This document shows, one piece after another, positions 41,867 to 50,225 of a DNA stretch of 64,000 bases. Position 1 is the first letter of the stretch. Each line of letters starts with the position of its first letter. A program made the position numbers and the translations under genes. Under the pieces are notes generated by a model that searched no databases, was not told the DNA's origin, and saw nothing but the letters and a program-made list of their open reading frames with translations. The stretch comes from Prochlorococcus sp. AG-388-A01 (GTDB taxonomy: Bacteria; Cyanobacteriota; Cyanobacteriia; PCC-6307; Cyanobiaceae): contig QCGK01000002.1 in the NCBI GenBank assembly GCA_003279945.1, positions 1 through 64,000 on the forward strand. The letters are read 5' to 3'.

Positions 41867-42094
41867 ATGAGTAATTCAAATTTTAATAAAAATGGTGTAG
41901 ATAAGTCTGGAATACATTGGCTTCAATATGCTGCATTTGTTGTGACTGCATTTGCTATTTATTTTGGATGGGCATTTTTTTATGATGCTAGTTTCCACCA
42001 TTTCGCTGAAAAAATATTCAAGTTTTTGAATTGCAATGGATATAACCCTCTTAGCTATTGCGTAATGCGTTTGAAAGTTGACTTTTATCCTTAA
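41867..42094 (+). CDS. Small membrane protein of the hli operon (75 aa)
   Basis: ATG immediately after the hli stop (TAAATG). One membrane segment (LQYAAFVVTAFAIYFGWAFF) and a Cys-containing tail. Unknown. Confidence 0.58.
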   Translation: MSNSNFNKNGVDKSGIHWLQYAAFVVTAFAIYFGWAFFYDASFHHFAEKIFKFLNCNGYNPLSYCVMRLKVDFYP

Positions 42095-42100
42095 AAAGTA

Positions 42101-42349
42101 ATGGCTAGGTCTTACTGGTTGGTTAATTCAAATAGATCAAAGGTTAAAAGGTTTATTGAAAATACAAATAATAAAGACCAATTTTTTAAATATATGTTTA
42201 TTGATTCTGGAAAAGTTTCTTCTACATGGGGTAAAGAACCTCCTGTGATGACAACTAGAGAAGAATTAAAAAAAGAATTTGCTAGAGAAGAATGGAAAAA
42301 ATTAATTGCTCAGGGTTGGAGAAGAACTGAGGAAGTTTGGAAAAAATAA
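42101..42349 (+). CDS. DUF1651 protein
   Basis: 82 aa. WLVNSNRSKVKRF start and the C-terminal signature TREELKKEFAREEWKKLIAQGW match the DUF1651 family of marine picocyanobacteria. Two more members lie at 49692 and 61574. Confidence 0.78.
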   Translation: MARSYWLVNSNRSKVKRFIENTNNKDQFFKYMFIDSGKVSSTWGKEPPVMTTREELKKEFAREEWKKLIAQGWRRTEEVWKK

Positions 42350-42480
42350 TAGGGGCAGAGCTTCACCTGATTTTGAAAAAGTGAAGAGATATTGGGCAAA
42401 CGTTATTTAATTTGTCAGGACAAACTAGACATAACTAAGCAGAAAATTTAATATAGCTTAAAAAATTAATGATGCTTATG

Positions 42481-42534
42481 GGGGCGACGTGATTTGAGAT
42501 CACTAGGTCGCAGGTTTGAATCCTATAGCCCCGA
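42481..42534 (+). repeat. tRNA-Pro 3'-end relic
   Basis: T arm and acceptor end remain (AGGTCGCAGGTTTGAATCCT, ATAGCCCCGA); the anticodon arm is altered to GTGATTTGAGATCAC. The flank TAAGTAATAGGAGTAAGTCT matches the flank of the intact tRNA at 928, not that of the satellites. Confidence 0.75.
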
Positions 42535-42686
42535 TAAGTAATAGGAGTAAGTCTTAGCTAATACATAATTCAAACAAATAATTGCTGCACGCAAAACTCA
42601 CGCAAAAGTTAAAAATTATTGATGACTGGGAAATATTTTGTACTATCATTTCAGAATAAATATCATTAAAAGGTATATAAAATATC

Positions 42687-43634
42687 ATGCAAAATCATTT
42701 TAAAAAAATTGCAAAAACTATTAAAGATAATCTTAGAACTGCCAATAATAAATCGATAGAATTGTTCGAAGAATTGCCAAACGGGCTTACATTCCTTGAT
42801 ATTGGAGCAGCAGGAGGTATTCAATCTAGATGGGGAAAAGTTAGTAAATACCTTAACTACATTGGGGTTGAATCTGACCCCAGAAGCAACAAAGGATTGG
42901 AACATAATAATAAGTTCAAGAGTACAAAAATTCTAAATACATTTGCATGGAGCGAGGAAAAAGAAATTGAATTTAATCTTTGTAAAAAGCCAATGGTTTC
43001 ATCTTCTTATAAACCTAATCGAGAACTTTTAGACCAGTTCTCAAACGCAGAAAGGTTTGACATAGTGAAAAAAGAGCTTCTGCAAGCTAAGCCCTTATTT
43101 AAAGATAAAGGTTGTCAGAAAATTGATTTCATAAAACTTGATATACAGGGTGGTGAACTAAATGCGTTAAAAGGTCTTGAAGAATCTCTGAATAATTGTC
43201 TCGGAATGGAGATCGAAGTTGAATTTTCGGAGATATATAAATCTCAGCCTTTATTTGGCGATATCCATAATTTTCTGGAAAGCAAAGGTTTTTATTTTTT
43301 TGACTTTATAAATCTCAACCGATGGGAAAGGAACTCCTACAACGACTTCGGAAGATGTGTTTGGGGCGATGGTTTATGGATGAAGGAATTAAAAACTTTT
43401 AATACAAACGATACTGAAACCTATCTCAAATATGCAGCAATTTGCTCGATCTACGGTAAGACTGAAGAGGCTATTTACTCGATGCAATTACTCGGGAAGG
43501 AAACTCCATCAGAATTTAGAAGAATTTTAATAGAGCAACTAAAAATACAAAACAAAGAAAGGAGAAATTTCAATTTAATTAAAAGACTCTGGAAATTATA
43601 TTCTCCAGACTCCAGTCTCAAATTAATTGAATAG
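42687..43634 (+). CDS. FkbM-family SAM-dependent methyltransferase
   Basis: 315 aa. Motif I LTFLDIGAAGGIQSRW (residues ~33-48), then NYIGVESDP, and FIKLDIQGGELNALKGLEESL, the IDVEGxE-type signature of FkbM methyltransferases that modify sugars or secondary metabolites. It is alone between two tRNA relics, a single-gene island cassette. A possible surface-glycan modifier relevant to phage recognition, by analogy only. Confidence 0.82.
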   Translation: MQNHFKKIAKTIKDNLRTANNKSIELFEELPNGLTFLDIGAAGGIQSRWGKVSKYLNYIGVESDPRSNKGLEHNNKFKSTKILNTFAWSEEKEIEFNLCKKPMVSSSYKPNRELLDQFSNAERFDIVKKELLQAKPLFKDKGCQKIDFIKLDIQGGELNALKGLEESLNNCLGMEIEVEFSEIYKSQPLFGDIHNFLESKGFYFFDFINLNRWERNSYNDFGRCVWGDGLWMKELKTFNTNDTETYLKYAAICSIYGKTEEAIYSMQLLGKETPSEFRRILIEQLKIQNKERRNFNLIKRLWKLYSPDSSLKLIE

Positions 43635-43705
43635 CAAATTAGTAATTTCAGAATTTTTTTCCTTTTATCTATTTATTTTTGGAAAAACTAAATGCATCAC
43701 TAACT

Positions 43706-43750
43706 GGGTGTTTTGGGAGAAAAAGTCACAGGTTAGGCCTGTCGCGCCGA
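43706..43750 (+). repeat. tRNA-Pro 3'-end relic, heavily decayed
   Basis: GGTGTTTTGGGAGAAAAAGT then CACAGGTTAGGCCTGTCGCG. The flank TTAGCAATAGCAGTAACTCT again matches the intact tRNA's flank, which confirms the identity. Confidence 0.65.
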
Positions 43751-43822
43751 TTAGCAATAGCAGTAACTCTCAGCCAATAATAAATTATAATCAAAAAATA
43801 TCGCACTTAAAATTTACCCATA

Positions 43823-44614
43823 ATGGATAAAAAAAATACAATCACAAAACATATTGGTATTCTTTGTGCAATGCCTGAAGAAGTTGGTTCTACTCTTAAT
43901 AATTTAAATAATATTGAAACAAAAACATATGGTGACTTAAAAATCTATTCTGGAGATTGGTGTCAATCTAATTCATCCTCTAAATCTATTAATATCCAGC
44001 TATCAATTGCTTGGAGTGGTTGGGGTAAGGTCAGTGCAGCCAGAGCAGCGACAAGACTTATTAGTCATCAGTTTAATAATATTAAGATCGATGCAATCTT
44101 TTTTACTGGTGTAGCAGGAGCAATAAATTCAAAGTTAAAACAATGGGACATTATTATTCCTAATGAGTTAATACAGCATGATATGGATGCGCGTCCTCTT
44201 TTCAAAAAATTTGAAATACCCGCCCTAAAGACTGTCAGAATAAAAAGCAATAAATCAATAACTGATTGGACATTAAGTGCTTTAAAAAACTCAAAAAAAG
44301 ATGGCTCATTGAATATTTTTGGAGATATTTATGAAGGTTTAATCGCCACAGGAGACAAATTCATAAGTAATAAGGACGACTTTGAAAACATAGCAAAAGA
44401 AATGGAAGAATTATTTGCTGTGGAAATGGAAGGGGCCTCGGTAGCACAAGTTGCTAAACAGGAAAAAATTCCATTTCAGATAATTAGAGTAATTTCTGAT
44501 GAGGCTAATGAAAACTCATCTGAGGACTTCAGTAAATTCCTAATAAAATACAATCATCACTCTGCGAAATTAATTTCTTCATTAATAGAAAATATAGAAA
44601 GATTGCCTATTTAG
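43823..44614 (+). CDS. mtnN: MTA/SAH-type nucleosidase
   Basis: 263 aa. HIGILCAMPEEV start, WSGWGKVSAARAATRLI, FFTGVAGAI, HDMDARPLF, catalytic and ribose-binding VEMEGASVAQ and ISDEAN. Hydrolyses methylthioadenosine or S-adenosylhomocysteine to adenine and the ribosyl product. It follows a methyltransferase segment, which would produce SAH, but a tRNA relic separates them, so the link may be chance. Also single in its segment. Confidence 0.82.
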   Translation: MDKKNTITKHIGILCAMPEEVGSTLNNLNNIETKTYGDLKIYSGDWCQSNSSSKSINIQLSIAWSGWGKVSAARAATRLISHQFNNIKIDAIFFTGVAGAINSKLKQWDIIIPNELIQHDMDARPLFKKFEIPALKTVRIKSNKSITDWTLSALKNSKKDGSLNIFGDIYEGLIATGDKFISNKDDFENIAKEMEELFAVEMEGASVAQVAKQEKIPFQIIRVISDEANENSSEDFSKFLIKYNHHSAKLISSLIENIERLPI

Positions 44615-44657
44615 TAATGTAAATTATTCTTATTTAAATTTATAAAATCAAGAAAAG

Positions 44658-44707
44658 CTGTATGATCTGAGAGCCATAGGTCGCAGATTCGAATCCTGTA
44701 GCCCCGA
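44658..44707 (+). repeat. tRNA-Pro 3'-end relic
   Basis: CTGAGAGCCATAGGTCGCAG then ATTCGAATCCTGTAGCCCCG. Flank TCAGTAATAGAAGTAAGTCT, same family as 928. Confidence 0.72.
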
Positions 44708-45011
44708 TCAGTAATAGAAGTAAGTCTCAGCGAATAATATAAAAAACGCAAAAAAGTGAGCACAAAACCGCAGGCAAATAAATATTTATTAGTTATCAAT
44801 ATTTCAGTTACTAAATTCTTAGTTAGGAGGTATTTTTCTTAATCTCATAAGTATAAGCAGAGCTAATCATGTCTATTGAAATAGACATAATTCTTGAATA
44901 CTTACAATACATTTCATTAAAGTATATTTAGATATATTTTTAGATACGTACCTACTTAGCAAATTATTACCTTTAATTTTCTCTCCATTAGGGTTTGTTT
45001 TAATCCTATTA

Positions 45012-45707
45012 TTGGCTTTCTTTATTAGAAAAAAAGCAAATTTTATTTATTCAGCATTTATATTTTTAATTATTTTTAGCAATGGATTAATTTCTGATAT
45101 ATTGTGGAGATTATTAGAGTATCCATGGAAAAGATTAGATTATTCTTTAGTTACCCCCTCAGATGGGATAGTCGTCTTAAGTGGTGGAAGACATTTACCT
45201 CCAGGGGATATAAAAATCTATGAATGGAACGATCCAGATAGATTTTTCGCTGGAATAGATCTTTATAAGGCGAATAAATCAAATAGGTTGATATTTACTG
45301 GAGGAATAAATCCCTTAACTTCAGATTTACCTCCAGAAGGAGACATATACATTAATGAAGCTATTTCAATGGGGCTTCCAAAAGAAGACTTATTTACCAC
45401 ATATCCTGTACATAATACACTTCAGGAAGCTAAAGCAATTAAGAAATTACTTAATGATGAAATACCCTTAATTCAAAAGAGAATTATTCTAGTGACAAGT
45501 GCCTTTCATATGAAAAGGGCAAAAAAAGTTTTTGAGAATGAAGGGATAAGTGTTCAACCATATCCTGTAGATTTCAAAAGTAATAAAAGTTTTTTCTCTT
45601 CATTACTTAATCCATTAAAATTAATGCCTAGTTCCAACAATTTAAACAAAAGTTCTAGTGCGGTTAGAGAAATTATTGGAAGAATTATCTATGGAGCTTG
45701 GAGATAG
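45012..45707 (+). CDS. YdcF/DUF218-family membrane protein
   Basis: 231 aa from TTG 45012. DUF218 core: SDGIVVLSGGRH, RFFAGIDLYKANKSNRLIFTGG, TYPVHNTLQEAKAIK, ILVTSAFHMKRAKKVFENEG. Role in envelope biogenesis is suspected for the family. The typical N-terminal helix (LSKLLPLIFSPLGFVLILLL) is encoded upstream in frame back to 44898, but there is no ATG, GTG or TTG there, so the start is unusual or the 5' end was replaced at the tRNA relic. Confidence 0.75.
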   Translation: MAFFIRKKANFIYSAFIFLIIFSNGLISDILWRLLEYPWKRLDYSLVTPSDGIVVLSGGRHLPPGDIKIYEWNDPDRFFAGIDLYKANKSNRLIFTGGINPLTSDLPPEGDIYINEAISMGLPKEDLFTTYPVHNTLQEAKAIKKLLNDEIPLIQKRIILVTSAFHMKRAKKVFENEGISVQPYPVDFKSNKSFFSSLLNPLKLMPSSNNLNKSSSAVREIIGRIIYGAWR

Positions 45708-45868
45708 ATTTTTAACTAACTTTTTCTTTAAAAATTATTTATATATTTAAGATGGTCCCTGCATAAATATGTGGTACTGTTGAGACTCATCTTAATTACT
45801 AGCTTTTGACTCACTTGTAAGACCAACACTAGTAGTTATGATTTAACCATTGCAAATTGAAGAGCAGG

Positions 45869-45906
45869 TTCTTTGGGAGCACTAGGTTGCAAGTTCGAAT
45901 CATGTC
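45869..45906 (+). repeat. tRNA-Pro 3'-end relic, rightmost
   Basis: TTCTTTGGGAGCACTAGGTT then GCAAGTTCGAATCATGTC; the acceptor end is lost. Last recognisable copy, taken as the right edge of the island. Confidence 0.72.
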
Positions 45907-46030
45907 TTAACAAATCTAAAAATTCATTATGAGAAGGCATCACAACTTGTCTTTTTTTAATGGATTAATTTTTATCAACATACTACATAGACAAAAAACA
46001 TTATTCCGTCCAAAAATAGGGGGGTTTTGA

Positions 46031-46753
46031 TTAGTTGAATGTTTTTGAAGAGTTTTCTAGTAATTTATTTAATTCCGAGAGTTCTTCATTGGTAAATTCT
46101 CTATATTTTCCTATTGGTACGTCTAACTTTATATTCATAATCCTTATACGCTTCAATGACTTTACTCTATAACCTAAGGTCTCGCACATTCTCCGAATCT
46201 GACGGTTAAGTCCTTGAGTGAGTATGATTTTAAATTTTTTTTGGCCCAATTGTTTTACGAAACATTCCTTAGTAATTGTTTCAAGTATTTCAACTCCATT
46301 ACTCATGGTTTGAATAAATTCTCTATTAATTGGACGATTAACGCTTACGATATATTCTTTTTCATGATTATTTCTTGCTCTGAGTATTTTATTTACGATA
46401 TCTCCATCGTTAGTTAAAAGAATTAATCCCTCACTGGGCTTATCCAATCTTCCAATAGGAAAGATTCTTTTAGGATGGTTAATAAAATCTATAATATTAT
46501 CAGGTTCTACTCCTCTATCAGTTGTGCAAACAATTCCAACAGGTTTATTAAAGGCTAAGTATATGTTTTTTTGTTTCGCTGATTTTTCTATTCTTTGGCC
46601 TTCAACTTCTACTTGATCACCTTCTTCTACCCTGGTACCTATTTCAGGAACTTTACCGTTAATGGTTACTTTCCCTTCTTCAACTAGCCTATCAGCTCTT
46701 CTTCTAGAACAATAACCTACTTCACTCAAATATTTATTTATTCTAGTAGCCAT
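46031..46753 (-). CDS. rluF: 23S rRNA pseudouridine synthase RluF-type
   Basis: 240 aa. S4 RNA-binding domain at residues ~1-55 (RINKYLSEVGYCSRRRADRL). RsuA-family catalytic motif with Asp in IGRLDKPSEGL, then TNDGDIVNKILRA, HEKEYIVSV, LTQGLNRQIRRMCETLGY. The pattern is closer to RluF (U2604) than to RsuA or RluB. Ordinary chromosomal gene outside the island. Confidence 0.88.
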   Translation of the reverse strand: MATRINKYLSEVGYCSRRRADRLVEEGKVTINGKVPEIGTRVEEGDQVEVEGQRIEKSAKQKNIYLAFNKPVGIVCTTDRGVEPDNIIDFINHPKRIFPIGRLDKPSEGLILLTNDGDIVNKILRARNNHEKEYIVSVNRPINREFIQTMSNGVEILETITKECFVKQLGQKKFKIILTQGLNRQIRRMCETLGYRVKSLKRIRIMNIKLDVPIGKYREFTNEELSELNKLLENSSKTFN

Positions 46754-46829
46754 TTTTTCAAAGTCCCCTTTTATTTATTTTAAATTTGGTAGTCTTGGTA
46801 AAAAATAATGACATTTTTTAGCTTTTCAT

Positions 46830-47468
46830 TTAAAAAATACTCATTTGTTCCGTTTCTTTTTTTTTTAAATCTTCTACTACCCAACCTTCATGTGACCAGG
46901 CCATCATAATTGGAAGCAAACCTTTTAATTCATAATCATCTTTAACCTGTTCAGTCCATTGTTCTTCATATCCAATAGGAACAACAACAGGCATTCTGTG
47001 ATGTAACGGTTTAACTATTTCATTTGGTTCAGTTGTTAGAACGCAGCAACTCTCTAGCTCCACCCCATTAGGGGAGGACCACTTGCTCCAGATTCCTCCT
47101 AACCAAAAGGTCTCATAATTCTCCTTTCTAATACGATATTTTTTTTCATAAAAACCACTCGCTGGTATTAAGCACCTTTTATGTTTCCAACTTCCACTAA
47201 ATAATTTTTTTTCTTCTACTGTTTCTGATCTTGCATTAAATGGTCTTGGTCTTTCTTTATCAAATGGATCTTTAGCCCAGGGTGAAATAAAACCCCAAAA
47301 CATAAAAGTAGTTTTCATTCTTCCTTCGTTTTTAATTACAAGAACTGGGTCAGTTGGTTTGATTAAATTTTGAGTCTCGTATTTTGTATCAAGTCCACTT
47401 GGGTAGTCTTGTTTTAAAACCTGTGGTAAATTTTCAAATTTAGTTTTTAGCTCAAATCTTCCACACAT
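46830..47468 (-). CDS. SRAP-domain protein (YedK/HMCES)
   Basis: 212 aa. Catalytic Cys2 in MCGRFEL, PFNARSETV, CLIPASGFYEK and HHRMPVVVP. It cross-links to abasic sites in single-stranded DNA and protects forks. All active-site motifs are present. Confidence 0.93.
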   Translation of the reverse strand: MCGRFELKTKFENLPQVLKQDYPSGLDTKYETQNLIKPTDPVLVIKNEGRMKTTFMFWGFISPWAKDPFDKERPRPFNARSETVEEKKLFSGSWKHKRCLIPASGFYEKKYRIRKENYETFWLGGIWSKWSSPNGVELESCCVLTTEPNEIVKPLHHRMPVVVPIGYEEQWTEQVKDDYELKGLLPIMMAWSHEGWVVEDLKKKETEQMSIF

Positions 47469-47639
47469 TTCTTTAAATTCAACGAGCTAATTTTTATTAT
47501 TTTAGTTCGAATTTCAGTTTTTAGAAATAAAAAATATTTATATTTTTGATCGTAATGAGTTTTTCAACTAATAATTAAAAGAACATATAGATATTGGAAA
47601 GCTTCCTCAAATTTAATTTGAATGTTAGAAAATAATATT

Positions 47640-47789
47640 ATGACAGATCCAATTCTATATTTATCAATGTTGCTTGGACTTGGTGGAGTATATGTATTAA
47701 TTTCTTCCTTCCATGATGACGATGATGGCGATAATGATGATGGAGAAAAATATTTTTACAATCTTGAACAGACTAATTTAGCGAGATAA
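47640..47789 (+). CDS. Small membrane protein with Asp-rich tail (49 aa)
   Basis: ATG 47640 (an in-frame ATG at 47622 is possible). Helix ILYLSMLLGLGGVYVLISS, then HDDDDGDNDDGE, then a short tail. Unknown. Confidence 0.58.
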   Translation: MTDPILYLSMLLGLGGVYVLISSFHDDDDGDNDDGEKYFYNLEQTNLAR

Positions 47790-48048
47790 TTGATGGGTTT
47801 ATAAAGTAAAAATATCTAAAGTGAAAATAGGTTTCGTTGAAAGACTCTAATTTTAAAATTTCTTTTATAAGTACCGGAATAATTAAAATATTTCTAGTTT
47901 AATTGAATTTAATAATCTGCATTATATTCGTTTTTAAAATTAATTGTTGGTCCACTATCCGTATATGTTTGTGCCTTAAACCGTACATTTTTGTTAGTCG
48001 GTTGAATAGCGTGCCTAGTTAGAACCTAGAAGTAGCAAACAAAAAAAA
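47790..48048. other. Long leader of the 61-aa gene
   Basis: About 260 bases. The last ~100 are less AT-rich and include GCCTAGTTAGAACCTAG, a short hairpin, which suggests a structured 5' leader. I could not assign it to a known RNA. Confidence 0.3.
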
Positions 48049-48234
48049 ATGCCTTCAATACCAATCAAATCTTGTAATAAATATGTTTTGAGTTACAAAG
48101 ATTCATCAAACAATACACATGAAGTTGGCTTCTATGCACGAGATGCATACGATTGCCTGATGCTTGCAAGAGAATTTAACTCTTACGTGCATGACAATCC
48201 TGGATCTGTAATCAGAATCCAACAAAAATTTTGA
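48049..48234 (+). CDS. Conserved small hypothetical protein (61 aa)
   Basis: MPSIPIKSCNKYVLSYKDSS.. with FYARDAYDCLMLAREFN. Compact alpha/beta look with two Cys. Followed after 11 bp by another small gene. Unknown. Confidence 0.62.
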   Translation: MPSIPIKSCNKYVLSYKDSSNNTHEVGFYARDAYDCLMLAREFNSYVHDNPGSVIRIQQKF

Positions 48235-48245
48235 GGAAATTAATT

Positions 48246-48410
48246 ATGAATTTAAAAAGATCACCATTCGCTATTCAAGATAAAAATGCAAGAGATCTTG
48301 ATAATTTAAAAGATTATCCAACTATTGCAGATTTAATGAGAGAACAGAAGGTCCCACAAGATGATGGAAATACAGTTCACCATAGAAGAGATTTAGATTC
48401 TCTAGGTTAA
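48246..48410 (+). CDS. Small charged hypothetical protein (54 aa)
   Basis: MNLKRSPFAIQDKNARDLDN.. rich in Asp and Arg, probably disordered. Ribosome site GAGGAAAT 7 bp upstream. Same operon as the 61-aa gene. Confidence 0.58.
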   Translation: MNLKRSPFAIQDKNARDLDNLKDYPTIADLMREQKVPQDDGNTVHHRRDLDSLG

Positions 48411-48867
48411 TTTAAAAGAGAAGAAGATTATTAGTTTTTAAAAATCGCCATTCTTTATCTTAATTAAAGAAGAATTTGAATTGAATCATCATGCAAATTT
48501 TTAAGAGAAGAATTCAATCAGAGATTGAATAATATTAAGATTGCTAGGATGAATTTAATAGAGATACAATTCAAGCTCAACTTGTATTGATGCTCAATAG
48601 CATCTCAATTTAAAAAATATTTATTTTTTATTCTCAAAATTGTATTTTTACATATCATGCTTTGTTTAGATATTGGGTTAAACAATATCCACTTTCAGAA
48701 ATTAATACTACTGAAATGTTTATTAAATTGACTCATAATATATAAATCTAATAAATGTCTTGGAATAAACGTAGAGCATACTTAATGAGGGCTGGCGTTA
48801 ATTTACTGATAACAAAATAATAATAAATTAAAGAAAGTTTCTTATGCAGTAAGCTTTTAATTCGTAG
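48411..48867. other. Non-coding stretch with dispersed repeat copy 2
   Basis: 48672-48800 matches the repeat at 34301-34420 (about 120 bp, scattered substitutions). It ends with a 21-codon frame starting MSWNKRRAYLMRAG that may be a remnant. The first 250 bases hold nothing identifiable. Confidence 0.45.
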
Positions 48868-49029
48868 GGTAATATTTTCTTCATCAAGTTTTTTTAAGGT
48901 CTATAGGTATATAAGCAATATCTTTCTTAATTGTATCAATGCAGTCTTTGTACTTTTCAGGTTCAGCTAAAAGCACTTTAATCAAGATGTAATAACTTTC
49001 AATTTCTTGAGAAAAGAATTTTCCCAAAA
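48868..49029 (-). pseudogene. Decayed paralogue of the 55-aa leader-linked gene
   Basis: Translates as FFSQEIESYYILIKVLLAEP, EKYKDCIDTIKKDIAYIPID and so on, matching the 38771 product. The start ATG has decayed to TTTTTGG and the 3' part is frameshifted in an A run (LKKT then stop). Confidence 0.7.
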
Positions 49030-49075
49030 ATAAGGAAGGTTTTATCCATCTGTGATATGTCGAATGTTAATCATT
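49030..49075 (-). promoter_or_regulatory. Decayed GATTGACAG leader
   Basis: Minus strand GATTAACATTCGACATATCA, then AGATGGATAAAACCTTCCTT, a weakened hairpin in the correct place before the pseudogene. Confidence 0.55.
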
Positions 49076-49089
49076 TAATATATTAACTG

Positions 49090-49401
49090 CTAATTCGAGG
49101 CTGCTGCAATTTCTTTATGGACGGAGAGAAATTCATGATCTGTTAAAACTGGTGTGACTTCAATTTCTACACCAAAATTATCGACCCATATACTACTCCA
49201 TTTCCAAATGTTCTGATGATTTGAAGATTCAACTATTGCCCAACCATTGGCCCCCTCAGGATTTACCACTCGATTAACTACCTTAAACCCATCAAATTCA
49301 TCACCTTCGCATCCTCCTTCCAAAAAACCCGCGAAAGCTTCTGCACCTTGCATATGACTTTCTTGATCTGGGAATTGCCAGTGAATAATATATGTTTGCA
49401 T
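49090..49401 (-). CDS. DUF3303-like small protein (103 aa)
   Basis: MQTYIIHWQFPDQESHMQGA.. with GWAIVESSNHQNIWKWSSIW. The beta-alpha-beta form and the WxF start fit DUF3303-type dimeric barrels of cyanobacteria. Function unknown. Confidence 0.6.
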   Translation of the reverse strand: MQTYIIHWQFPDQESHMQGAEAFAGFLEGGCEGDEFDGFKVVNRVVNPEGANGWAIVESSNHQNIWKWSSIWVDNFGVEIEVTPVLTDHEFLSVHKEIAAASN

Positions 49402-49508
49402 AGCTAAAATAATTTTTTTTATTATGAATTATCGAATCTAAAAATTAAATAAAAAATCTTTAAATACTAAAAAAATGATAATAAATGGCAAAAAAAAAGA
49501 CTCTTACG

Positions 49509-49680
49509 AGCCTGGGTGATGGGGATTTCTATCATGACAAATTAAACAGAAACAGACAACCCCATCAATAGGTAATTTTTATTACATACAAACACTATAT
49601 ATAGTGCTAAGATCTTAAAAAGTCTGGGTGATGGGGATTATCCCGCTTTTTGATTAGGGCGAAGCTAACGCCCTTTTTTT
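49509..49680 (+). promoter_or_regulatory. Duplicated leader motif with terminator-like hairpin before DUF1651 gene
   Basis: CTGGGTGATGGGGAT occurs at about 49513 and 49624. After the second copy comes AGGGCG-AAGCTAA-CGCCCT and a T run ending just before the start region. This is a second hairpin-before-ATG arrangement with a stem sequence unlike AGAGGG. Confidence 0.5.
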
Positions 49681-49691
49681 ATGGAAATTTT

Positions 49692-49943
49692 ATGGAAAAA
49701 TTTTCTTTAATCAACAAAGATAGATCGAGGATTAAAGTATTTGAACCTTTTGAAGACAGTGCCAAACCCTCTCCCATCATTAATGCAATTTTGATTTCTT
49801 ATGGTTGTGTTTATAAGCGATCAAGTAAGCCCGTCATGAAAGGCTCTAGGGTGGAATCTATTGAAGAAGCGAGGAAAGAATATAAAAAACTATTAGAAGA
49901 AGGATGGAAAAAAACTTATAGATTCAATATATTTTACAAATAG
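49692..49943 (+). CDS. DUF1651 protein
   Basis: 83 aa from ATG 49692. The ATG at 49681, directly after the hairpin, gives only a nine-codon frame. C-terminal signature SIEEARKEYKKLLEEGWKKT. Paralogue of 42101. Confidence 0.7.
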   Translation: MEKFSLINKDRSRIKVFEPFEDSAKPSPIINAILISYGCVYKRSSKPVMKGSRVESIEEARKEYKKLLEEGWKKTYRFNIFYK

Positions 49944-50225
49944 TGAATAGGTATAGGTAGTTCACCTAAAATTTGACATTTTCAAAAAATAATTGCTAGG
50001 AGAAGCTCTAAAATAGAGTATTAATTATGAAAAAAGAAATTTTTCAAAAATTAAAGATTCAGAGGCTTTGGAAAGTTTTTTTTAATACATAGCTTCTTGT
50101 AGTATCAATAGCGAAGGGGGGATTGCACAACATTATTTTATATAAGACATTTAGAAACAAACAATATTGATTACCCTTTAAAATTTTCAAAAGCAAAGAT
50201 GATTGATAATTGTTATATTTCATTA

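Noticed and set aside
42481..42534. Possible functional tRNA because the altered anticodon arm still forms a stem (TGA in the loop)
   Set aside because: The D arm is absent and the acceptor is broken; it is a decayed att copy.
43627..43830. 67-codon plus-strand frame
   Set aside because: It is a translation through the tRNA relic between two real genes.
44611..44799. 62-codon minus-strand frame
   Set aside because: Reads through the tRNA relic at 44658; IRICDLWLSD-like text is typical of antisense tRNA translation.
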